Below, in pieces: positions 17,068 to 24,762 of a stretch of DNA of 24,762 bases; position 1 is the stretch's first letter, and every line of letters begins with the position of its first letter. The translations under genes were made by a program, and so were the position numbers. This DNA comes from Gracilariopsis chorda (Eukaryota > Rhodophyta > Florideophyceae > Gracilariales > Gracilariaceae), in NCBI GenBank assembly GCA_003194525.1, contig NBIV01000773.1, forward strand, positions 1 to 24,762, written 5' to 3'. Below the pieces are notes generated by a model. The model made no database searches and was not told where the DNA came from. It worked only from the letters and a program-made list of their open reading frames with translations.

Positions 17068-17693
17068 CCGCCATATCAGCAAGCGCTATCCTCACACCCC
17101 GTATCCCAACGTCACATTACTGCGCATGTACATCTCTGTCCGCATTGCTTCGCTTGCGCTTGGAAACCTTTCAGTTCGAGTCAAAACCATTTGCCTTCGC
17201 TCCCAACCTTCGCCACCTGCCTCTCCTGCCTGGAACACCAAGGATACCCGTGGAAATGAAAAGCGCTAGGACGATTGAGAGCACCAGGGCGGCAAAAGCA
17301 TTAGTGAGGCGACCAGCCATGGAGTCGTGAACGTCGCCCACATGGAACGAGGGCAAGTTTTTGCTACCGACCCGACGTCAGCGTGAAGTGGACGTAGACG
17401 TCCGCGAACAGTGTGAGAGAAACTTCTCCGTTCTACACCTACGTAGTCTTGGTAGTCACACCAATAGGCCCGGTTCTACCAAAGCGAAGAATATACGGAG
17501 CAGACAGGAATACAGCCCAAGTTATCGATTGCCCATTTTGAAGTCTCTTTGAGCTTTTGTCATCGTGTGTAGAAACAGAAGAGACACGCTAGCTGCCACC
17601 GCGCGCGATCGCGCAGCCATGTCGTCTCACCACCGCCGCCACCATTCGCAGTACCGCATCTCTATTGCAACGTATACACGCAAGAAGAAGCAG
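17068..17693. other. Interval between SERF-like gene and 142-codon gene, unit 2
   Basis: This is the equivalent of 7127-7752. No gene is supported; the interval has the same GC-rich palindromic patch and three substitutions relative to unit 1. Confidence 0.5.
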
Positions 17694-17699
17694 TTTATT
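17694..17699 (-). terminator. Polyadenylation signal of the 142-codon gene, unit 2
   Basis: AATAAA on the minus strand lies about 30 bases past the stop at 17729. Confidence 0.6.
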
Positions 17700-17728
17700 G
17701 ACATCATAAGGAAAGATGGTAGCATATA

Positions 17729-18157
17729 TTAGTCCTCCCTCTGCAATTCTTCATCTATTGCTGTGGCCACCGCAAGCATAACACCCCTCACAAGGGGACG
17801 CCGACGAATCCGCGCCACGAATACCATTCCTTCGAGAATCCCTTGTATATATAAAAGGGGAAGGCGCTCCAAACGATATTGAAGGGAAGGCTGCAGCTCA
17901 CCTACTTTCTGATGGCCATCCGCTAGAGCCAGGAGTAGGCCACCAAACTGGGCAACATCGTGAGATGGGTTGATGGCGCTGTCCTCAGGCATCAGACCAT
18001 ACTCTGCCTGAATTGAGAGCGCCTCTTCGGTGGAAGGCCCGGCCTCGGAAGCTTCGTCATCGATGAAACGATTGCGTTTACAAGGTGGTTCCGGGGACGA
18101 ATCGTCGGATATCTCTCGAACAAGCCTGGTGACATTCGGACGTGGATGTTTAGGCAT
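17729..18157 (-). CDS. Unrecognised 142-residue protein, unit 2
   Basis: This is the exact copy of the protein at 7788-8216: a charged Ser/Glu-rich N-terminus with a KRNR patch, then a more hydrophobic C-terminal half. No substitution is seen within the CDS between units, although neighbouring stretches on both sides do carry substitutions. A TATA box (18211-18217) and AATAAA (17694-17699) frame it. No family is recognised. Confidence 0.6.
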   Translation of the reverse strand: MPKHPRPNVTRLVREISDDSSPEPPCKRNRFIDDEASEAGPSTEEALSIQAEYGLMPEDSAINPSHDVAQFGGLLLALADGHQKVGELQPSLQYRLERLPLLYIQGILEGMVFVARIRRRPLVRGVMLAVATAIDEELQRED

Positions 18158-18210
18158 AGTGGGGTGGTTGGAACAATGTTGCTGGAATCATCTGGTGTGG
18201 GAACAACGTA

Positions 18211-18217
18211 CTATATA
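18211..18217 (-). promoter_or_regulatory. TATA box of the 142-codon gene, unit 2
   Basis: TATATAG on the minus strand lies about 55 bases before the ATG at 18157. Confidence 0.5.
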
Positions 18218-18295
18218 GACTCAAAAATACCCTAGGAGGTACAATGCCTTTCGCCAAACTGGTCCGTCATGGCGAGGAAGTGTCCCATGACCGAT

Positions 18296-18913
18296 TGTTA
18301 TGAGTTGTTACTTCAACCTAGTATGCGAAACTAGAGGGTATTCATATAGAACGATTGTCTATAAAAGCCCGAGTTCGGTGGCCTCCAAGCCAACTCGGGC
18401 CAGACCACTTCTCCTCTCTTCGGCAACCCCCACCTTCTCTTAGAGCAGTCTGCTCCTCCCTGCCATCAATCACACTTTTCCCCACCTACCTTTAAACGTG
18501 CTTTTACTAACACCGCCCTTGTTTGGGCTCATCATCTGTGGCATGGTGCACTTCGGCCGCATACTAGACCTAAAGTCTTGATCGTGCGTGTTGGCCGTGG
18601 TGCTATATCAGGAGTGGTCATCAGCACTACGCTAGATCTAAGGTTTTGATCGCGTAGGTTATCCGCTGGTGCAGTCTCTTCGCTACATTGTCCCAAGCTT
18701 GTTCGCTTGTTATACAATCACTACCTAGTTCCTTTGCTACGTAATACATTGGTTATTTGACGCAGTTTGTTTCTGTTTACTACATTGGCATTGCACGCCT
18801 GTGCTGGTACTCTCGAGCTACGATTCCATTTCTGACCTGCACTCCAGTGAACAAGGGTACAAAAAGGACTGCCATCGTCCGGTGTCGTGACAACGTGCAA
18901 CATGACACTCACA
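18296..18913 (+). repeat. 5' LTR of the Ty3/gypsy element
   Basis: This LTR is 618 bases long and matches the solo LTR of unit 1 except for five substitutions. It carries a TATA box at 18360-18366, a 9-bp inverted repeat at 18367-18375 and 18392-18400 and a CT-rich leader. A TGGTACTCTCGAG copy at 18805-18817 is identical to the start of the primer-binding site. The ATG for gag lies at 18902, 12 bases inside the right edge. The left edge is less certain than the right. Confidence 0.78.
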
Positions 18914-21004
18914 TGGTACTCTCGAGGAGGGTCAAACCCCTCGGAAGTTACAAGTGTGGTCTCTTTCGATGGAAGTTCTTCTGACGTTCGCAAGTTTCTT
19001 TTCTTTTATGAGAATGTCGCTACCAGAGGAAAGTCGAATGAGGAACGGGCATTGGAGTTCCTCGGCTACCTCGAAGGTGAGGCATTCGAATTCTATTATG
19101 ATAACTTTGCTTCAGACGGGGATTTAATTGCTGATGCATTCAAATACGACACGGTAAAGGCAGCCTTCTTGGAACGGTTTGGTGGGATTGAGGAACCCGA
19201 GGAGTACATTCGCCAGGCTGTCTCCTTCAGGTTAGACTACGGTGACTTGTTGGGATCATTGAAACGAATAGATACATGTTTCGAGAAGGCAGGATTCAAC
19301 TCCGAGGCCAAGTTTGGGTTGCTTCGGAAGGCTGTGATAGAATTCTCAGATCTGGCACAATTTGTTATCTTTCGGGTAGCAGCCGACTATCAAGCATTGA
19401 AAAATCTTGTAAGAGCATTTGTGGCTGGGAAAAAGGTGCTCAGCTCCCATGGTGCCCTACATGTTCTGGCGCCCCCAAAGAAAATTCTACAGAAGGATAG
19501 GCCAAGCTCCCATGCTCCTCTCGAAGGCAAAGTAGATGAACTCACAAGCCGGCTGGCACAGTTAACTTTGTTAGTCAAGAAGAATCAAGCTGTGGATAAA
19601 AGGAATGAAGAGGATCGGCTCTGCGCATATTGTCAGCAATCAGGACATTACTCAACTCGTTGCAACTTGAACCCTCATCGCAGTACGCGATGCGGGCGTT
19701 GTGGCAAGGTCGGCCACGCAAGGGCTTCGTGTTGGAAGAAAGATGTCGATGTCGAGCGCAGGGTTGGATTCGACGACGTCCGAGTTGATTCCGAAAGTGA
19801 GACTCGACTCAAAAAGAATGACAAGGGAAACAACGTGCAGAACAGCCAACAAACAAATAATGTCTCCGTTGTCGTCGAGAACGAAAGTAATGAGGAATAC
19901 GTGACCACGACGAAGAGAACAGCTGACGGTGCACCAGTACCAAAGCAGCCTCGAATGGAAGGACCCATGCGGTTACCCTCTCTGCTTAACCCATCAGTAA
20001 TAATAGAGAAGGAACCTCATGGCTTGTCAAAACATGCAGTAAGTCCTAAGAAGCCCACTAAGAAACAAAAGATGCCACCTAGGAAGTCTTCCAGCAAATC
20101 AAAGCTAGAGGAACATGCAGGGAAGTATAATGTTCTTGAGGAACTTGCAAATGCCTGCTCTGGAATCACCTTCGGCCAGCTTGTTCGTGGTGATGCCGAC
20201 GACGCTAAGAAGGATCTACGTCGCATATTATCAGGACGCACGTCCACTCGGCGTGTCAACTACGCTGAAGCCACAAACGAGACCCGACGGCTAAAGGTAG
20301 TCCCGGTAAAAGTGTATGGAACTGAAGTACAAGCCTTACTGGACTCAGGAGCAATACCAAATTTGCTCTCTGCAAACCTCACGCAAGACTTATCGCTGGA
20401 ACCACTCCCAACGAATAGGAAGATTACAGTGGCTGACGGCACTACCACCATTGTGCGTGGAGTCCTTCATGACGTTCCGGTGAAGTTTGGGACAAGGCGC
20501 GTTCCGTTAGAATTCCTCGTGGTTGAAAAGTCTCCCTTTAGTGTTATTATAGGGTGTCCGACCTTAGAACGCCTAGGGGCATGTATTGACCTGGGGACAC
20601 AAGAAGTATCACTCAACTACCAAGGAAAATCTGTCACTCTTTGTTTAGACCATGAGCGTGGAAGAATGGGCGACACTCCCATAGACTCTGGAACAGACAG
20701 TGAAGACTTTACGTCAGATTCAGAAGTCTTTCTTTCCGATACAGAATCAGATTCGGAACAAGAAGAATTAGATGTTGTCATGTTGGAGACCGAAAAGAAG
20801 AATGCCGAGCTATCTTTAACTTCATTGCAGAAATTAACCGCCGAAGAAGTGTTAATTGTGGGTATGACCACCAATGAGGAACGAATTGAACACGAGGCGC
20901 CTTCAAATGACAAATGGTGGTACACCACCACCTTCTCCAGATCAAGCATTAGAAGAGGAACGAGCCGAAGAGCAACAAGATGTTCCAGGGTACTTAAGAA
21001 GTGA
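18902..21004 (+). CDS. Gag-protease polyprotein of the Ty3/gypsy element
   Basis: This open frame of 700 codons begins at an ATG inside the LTR. No other Met occurs before the zinc knuckles, so this ATG is the only standard start for gag. Residues about 25-195 are a retrotransposon gag-type domain. Two CX2CX4HX4C knuckles follow at residues 241-254 and 264-277, which bind element RNA. A basic, Lys-rich linker precedes an aspartic protease with the catalytic DSGA at 481-484 and an IIG-containing motif near 549. The C-terminus is acidic and Ser-rich. Near 20990 the sense frame appears to pass to the +1 frame, and the terminal 15 to 20 residues before the stop at 21004 are probably out of frame. 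Confidence 0.85.
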   Translation: MTLTWYSRGGSNPSEVTSVVSFDGSSSDVRKFLFFYENVATRGKSNEERALEFLGYLEGEAFEFYYDNFASDGDLIADAFKYDTVKAAFLERFGGIEEPEEYIRQAVSFRLDYGDLLGSLKRIDTCFEKAGFNSEAKFGLLRKAVIEFSDLAQFVIFRVAADYQALKNLVRAFVAGKKVLSSHGALHVLAPPKKILQKDRPSSHAPLEGKVDELTSRLAQLTLLVKKNQAVDKRNEEDRLCAYCQQSGHYSTRCNLNPHRSTRCGRCGKVGHARASCWKKDVDVERRVGFDDVRVDSESETRLKKNDKGNNVQNSQQTNNVSVVVENESNEEYVTTTKRTADGAPVPKQPRMEGPMRLPSLLNPSVIIEKEPHGLSKHAVSPKKPTKKQKMPPRKSSSKSKLEEHAGKYNVLEELANACSGITFGQLVRGDADDAKKDLRRILSGRTSTRRVNYAEATNETRRLKVVPVKVYGTEVQALLDSGAIPNLLSANLTQDLSLEPLPTNRKITVADGTTTIVRGVLHDVPVKFGTRRVPLEFLVVEKSPFSVIIGCPTLERLGACIDLGTQEVSLNYQGKSVTLCLDHERGRMGDTPIDSGTDSEDFTSDSEVFLSDTESDSEQEELDVVMLETEKKNAELSLTSLQKLTAEEVLIVGMTTNEERIEHEAPSNDKWWYTTTFSRSSIRRGTSRRATRCSRVLKK
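18914..18941 (+). promoter_or_regulatory. Primer-binding site, possibly complementary to a whole tRNA 3' half-arm
   Basis: The site starts TGG directly after the LTR, as expected for pairing with tRNA CCA. TGGTA is the start typical of elements primed by initiator tRNA-Met (A73, U72). Read as the complement of a tRNA, the 28 bases divide as CCA, one discriminator base, seven acceptor bases, a 5-bp T-stem (four Watson-Crick pairs plus one G-U) and a seven-base loop. The match to real tRNA geometry is inference; no tRNA gene is in the window. Confidence 0.55.
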
Positions 21005-22180
21005 AAGAAGAGGTGATGAAACTGTCTTCCGCGATCGTTTTACAGATGGTATGCAACCACAACCGTCCACCGAACGCATCAACAGTGTCGACGAGGAAAG
21101 GAATGAACATGCCGAGAACAACAGTAGCGAGGATTCATCGACAGAGTCTGCCCATTCTGTCCCACCGGATCCAGTATTACGAATCCCAATTATGGATCAT
21201 GCAGTTGTACTTCCAACTCCTGAGACCACCCGCACTTCAGATACATTTGAGATACTTGTCGAACGCAGGGAGCCAGAGGTGGGTCCAGGAGATCCCATAC
21301 CTCTACAAGTTCGAGACTTCCCGATCAATCATAGATTTCGGATAGAAGTGGAAAATACAACATAATTCGCCCTCGTTCTGGACCCCTTAGGCAATCAGGG
21401 AGAGGGATCACAAGAAGTTCGAGATCGCCCTGAGGCGCGGATAGCGAACAGGACATGAGGGAGAGCGATTCCTGCGCATCTGAAGGCGAAACTTGGCATT
21501 GATGAACAAGGGAATCCTGTGATGACATACCCTGGAGGGATAGTTGAGTATGAGGTTCATCCTCACAGAATTTGCACAATAACGAGCATGATCAACGAGA
21601 AACCACAGGAAAGGCGGGAAGTTGGTGATAATATCCATGTATCCCAAGATGGGCGAGAACATTTCATTCTCCGATATCCCGATGGACATATAGAAATTGT
21701 CATACCTGAGGACTACGAAGATCCTCAAGCAAATAACTCTACCGACAACAGCGAGAACGGTCAAGGTGAAGCAGCCCAGCGATCTGATACCACCGGGCCA
21801 ACTGAGGATCAAATAGTTCCGAACAGCTTAGAAAACGAGCCCATTAATCACCCCATGAACGAGTCAGCAGCAAACATGCGTCGCTCTGAAGATCTACAGA
21901 GTGTGCCACGACTACGAGAAAACGATACAATGGATGATACTAGAAAACCATGTTTTGCTCGTCTCATCCAACAACGATATATCAGAAACGCCTGGTGGAG
22001 TTCATAATCTTACAGAAGCAGCCTCGCAAGATCCAGATCGATTGGGAATGCTCAATGAAAAGTTACGCCATATTCGCCAACCAGGACGCTCGGCATTGCT
22101 GGATGTGATTGAAAACGCAGAGCTCGTCGCTTGGTCTTTGCATGATCTTCGACCAGTGAACGTACCAGTGATGCATGAGT
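20990..22180 (+). pseudogene. Acidic spacer between protease and reverse transcriptase
   Basis: Reading continues in one frame at 20874-21365 and again at 21519-22007, then in another frame from about 21901. The sequences are rich in Glu, Asp, Asn, Pro and Ser, with one less biased patch near 21519-21720 that includes a YEVHP stretch and an RYPDGHIEIVIPEDY stretch. No known domain is seen. From the protease Asp codon (20342) to the start of reverse transcriptase similarity (about 22190) is about 1850 bases, longer than I would expect for this group. Confidence 0.6.
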
Positions 22181-22189
22181 TCACGTTAG

Positions 22190-22825
22190 AAAACCGATTA
22201 CACCTATTCATTCTCGTGTACGCAGATTGCCACCAAAATACGACAGGGTTGTACAAGAGGAAATCGACAAGATGTTAGTAGCCGGTATCATCAAGCCGAG
22301 CTGTTCGCAATGGTCCATTTCCAATTGTTATCGCCCTCAAAAAAGGACGGAAGGCCTCGCTTCTGTATCGACTACCGAGCGTTGAACTCTGTGATGAAAG
22401 CAGACCGTTGGCCATTACCTCACATGGATCAAGTGTTTGATGACCTTCGTGGATGCAAGTTCTTTACCACTTTGGACATGTTTTCAGGCTACTGGCAATA
22501 CGGATGGCACCCAGATGTAAGGAGATGACTACTTTCATCTGCCGTCAGGGGAACCTATCAATTTGAGGTAATGCCGTTTGGATTAATGAATACACCCTCA
22601 ACGTTTCAGAGAATGATGGATTCCATATTGGAAGGATTGCGTTTTGCTCGCGTATACATTGATGATGTTTGTATCTTCTCGGACACTCTCGATGACCATG
22701 TAAAACATGTCATCTACGTATTAGAAGTCATTGCAGAACATGGCCTCAAGCTGAAAATATCAAAGTGTCACTTTGCTCAGCCTCGAATAGAACTACTGGG
22801 ACATATGGTGGATTCTGACGGATAA
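22190..22825 (+). pseudogene. Reverse transcriptase domain, frame-broken
   Basis: The recognisable motifs are FCIDYRALN (from 22361), a LDMFSGYWQ block with the first catalytic Asp codon at 22475, MPFGLMNTPSTFQ (from 22571) and the YIDD active site (22655-22666). The segment before 22275 is in a different frame, and a TGA at 22526 interrupts the block between the first Asp and MPFGL. These are Ty3/gypsy-type motifs. The enzyme copies element RNA to DNA in family members; this copy is not translatable as it stands. Confidence 0.88.
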
Positions 22826-22827
22826 GT

Positions 22828-23420
22828 GTGGATACGAAGAAGATCCAAGTGATACGTGAGGCCGCTTTACCAACTACAACGACGGAGCTCAGAAGCTTCC
22901 TAGGACTTGCGGGATACTACAGACGCTTTCATCAAGGATTTGCTGATACGGCATCTGCCTTGCACGCAGCCACATCGGGTAAGAAGAAGCTTAAGTTTTC
23001 AGATGATATGAAGAAAGCGTTTGAGGAGTTAAAACTCAAAGCTTACATCAGCACCAGTACTGGCATTTCCGAACTTTGACTTGCCCTTTCGTGTCGAGAC
23101 GGACGCGTCGTCAGTGGCTGTCGCAGCAATCCTTGCACAGAAAAAGGAAGACGGCAAGTTTTCACCCGTTTCAGTTTGCATCTCGCACCATGAATGATTC
23201 GGAACGCCGTTATTCAGTTTGCGAAAAAGGAGGCACTAGCGGTCATGTTTGCGTTAACAAAGTTTCGTATCTACTATTGGGATCCAGGCCGTTCCAACTC
23301 GTCACGAGATCACCAAGCACTTAAGTATTGCGTTTCAAAAGAAGGATATACATGGACGACTCGCCAGATGGTTAGATCGCCTTGCCGAATATGAATTTGA
23401 AATCATCTATCGTCCGGCTC
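22828..23420 (+). pseudogene. RT thumb/connection and RNase H domain, frame-broken
   Basis: From 22828 a connection segment has the family motif FLGLAGYYRRF. RNase H begins near 23080 with ETDAS (catalytic Asp codon at 23102), a KKEALAV-like block near 23224 and a DHQALK block near 23310. At least three frame changes occur across the stretch. Confidence 0.82.
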
Positions 23421-23650
23421 CAAAACCTGGCGGCTGACTTTCTTTCGCGATACGCTCACCAAACATGTTGGCTAGTAGTTCGAGATGAAGACGACGCTGC
23501 GCTGTCTATCGCTAACCCTCAAGACACGTCTTGTCGCCGGACTAGAGCCTGTATTGTGCAAATATTGGTCGATACATGAGTGGAGATGACAATTGAGGAA
23601 CCCGATCCAAAGATCCGAGCGGCCATCACAAAAGGAATTCGAAGAAGTTC

Positions 23651-24400
23651 GTGGCCTGGGATGGCAAACTCTACAGAAGTACAGGGTCAGGCCTGGTACT
23701 AGTTCCCGTTTTAGTTGATCGACCAGGACTCATTCGAACATTTTCATTGATGACATTGGGCATTGGGATATATCATTCGACAAAATCATTCATGAAAGAT
23801 CGCTTCTGGTGGAGCACGATGCTAGCAGATATAACCAACTATGTGCACAGCTGCACTAGCTGTCAGCATGCGGCACCTCTTGTGAAGTATCAGACGACGC
23901 AGGACTGCCCTTAACCCAATTATTTCACACCTTTTCGGTGGACTTTGCCGGCCCACTACCAACCACGAGCTCGGGGAAACGGTTCCTTCTAATCGGAGTT
24001 GAACATCTCACGGGTTGGCCACTTGCAATAGCTAGTGAAACATCTACGGCAACAGTCGTACTCCAATTCGTAGAGAAGGAAATCATACAGCCTTTCGGGT
24101 ACCCTAACACGATTTTTTCAGACAATGCTACAGCTTTCATGGCTAATTCAGTTCAGGGAATTTATGAAGCAGAAAAGGATCACCTGGAAGTCCGTCTTGG
24201 CATACGCTCCTATGTCAAATGGACGTGCCGAGAGAATGGTTGGGACGATCAACACAGTATAACCAAGATGATTTCCGACGGAAATTCAAAATGGGACAGT
24301 CAACTGGACAAAGTGCTCTTCGGATATCTCCGGCGTAAGCTCAGCTGCAATTACTCGCCCTTCGAGTTGTTGTATGGAGTCCGTGCACGGATGCATCCTT
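23651..24400 (+). pseudogene. Integrase zinc and catalytic core domains, frame-broken
   Basis: The N-terminal zinc domain includes an HSTKSF stretch and the CTSC pair (Cys codons at 23852 and 23861). The core shows VDFAGPLP (Asp codon at 23941), FSDNATAF (Asp codon at 24121) and RAERMVG (Glu codon at 24230). The second Asp and the Glu are about 35 codons apart, the D,D-35-E spacing of integrases. The Glu is in a different frame from the two Asp codons, and a stop lies at 23914 between the zinc domain and the core. Confidence 0.85.
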
Positions 24401-24529
24401 CGGACCCCGGGTCTCTCATTACAAAAGCCACCATCAGTAATCGCCTACATGAGAATTTGGTGTGTTCCACTCACCGAGCATGGCGCATAATTAAGCAACC
24501 AAGCCATCATAGTAATCCCAGATACGCGC

Positions 24530-24762
24530 ACAAGTTTAAGGTAGGCGATGAGGTGTTGGTTACACGAGGAAAGGCTCTGAACCGCAATGTTAAATGGCCT
24601 CCATTCAAGCCTAGGTACTATGGTCCATGCAGAATTATCCGCGCAAACCATCCACGCTACGTCTTGATTTCACCGAATCAACGATACAGCAGGAAACCAA
24701 TTCATGCTAGACGTTTGAAGCTTTATCACCGCAGGCCAGAACATCTATGCCCCAACGCAGTC
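24530..24762 (+). pseudogene. Integrase C-terminal GPY/F-like module, truncated by the window end
   Basis: The frame reads a KVGDEVLV stretch followed by PRYYGPCRII and a VL-x-P pattern, as in the C-terminal module of Ty3/gypsy integrases. It continues to the last base, so whether a chromodomain follows cannot be seen. Confidence 0.7.

Larger units (their letters stand above)
9931..18913. repeat. Tandem unit 2 (9.93-kb direct repeat, full-element version)
   Basis: This is the second copy of the unit starting at base 1. Gene order and orientation are identical to unit 1. Both secreted-protein genes are open here, whereas both are frameshifted in unit 1. The match ends exactly at the 3' edge of the LTR (18913), after which the internal part of a Ty3/gypsy element follows. 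If the duplication is real, the 958-bp flank seen at 8973-9930 should reappear beyond the window, after the element's 3' LTR. Confidence 0.93.
18296..24762 (+). mobile_element. Degenerate Ty3/gypsy LTR retrotransposon, 3' end outside the window
   Basis: The order is 5' LTR (18296-18913), primer-binding site, gag with two CCHC knuckles, protease, long acidic spacer, reverse transcriptase, RNase H, integrase with D,D-35-E spacing, and a C-terminal GPY/F-like module. Integrase after RNase H places it in Ty3/gypsy rather than Ty1/copia. Gag-protease is one open frame of about 700 codons, while everything after 21004 is split by several frameshifts and stops. No polypurine tract or 3' LTR is within the window. 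The element is either inactive or affected by sequence errors. Confidence 0.9.

Noticed and set aside
1..24762. CRISPR array, rRNA or tRNA genes
   Set aside because: No regularly spaced repeats, rRNA motifs or cloverleaf-compatible sequences were found, and the gene signals are eukaryotic.

Overview
The window is nuclear DNA of a eukaryote. It has TATA boxes at fixed distances from start codons, AATAAA polyadenylation signals, secretory signal peptides, a SERF/ZNF706-like zinc-finger gene and an LTR retrotransposon. The recognisable genes lack obvious introns, which suits an intron-poor lineage such as some red algae. A fungus or another protist is not excluded, and I cannot name the species.

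The dominant structure is a direct repeat with a period of about 9.93 kb. Unit 1 starts at or before base 1 and runs to 9930; unit 2 starts at 9931 and matches unit 1 almost base for base to 18913. Each unit carries, in order: secreted-protein gene A (+), a 340-bp non-genic repeat X, secreted-protein gene B (+, a paralogue of A), a long gene-poor stretch with two doubtful minus-strand reading frames, a SERF/ZNF706-like gene (+), an unrecognised 142-codon gene (-) and a retrotransposon LTR. In unit 1 the LTR stands alone and is followed by 958 bp of flank (8973-9930). In unit 2 the same LTR continues into a degenerate Ty3/gypsy element (gag, protease, reverse transcriptase, RNase H, integrase) that runs off the window end before its 3' LTR.

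The secreted genes are the most distinctive content. A and B encode 243-residue proteins with a 22-residue signal peptide and a cysteine-free mature part that I do not recognise. Their signal-peptide regions differ strongly at the DNA level, while most of the mature coding region is nearly identical, which suggests gene conversion. Both genes are intact in unit 2 and frameshifted by single-base losses in unit 1. Because many other unit differences are homopolymer indels, sequencing or assembly error must be excluded before calling the unit 1 genes pseudogenes.

A diverged copy of repeat X lies upstream of gene A in unit 2, as X lies upstream of gene B. An older [X + promoter + secreted gene] duplication therefore seems to be nested inside the recent 9.93-kb duplication. 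The LTR occupies the same site in both units, so the insertion predates the duplication, or else the two units are two haplotypes joined by the assembler.
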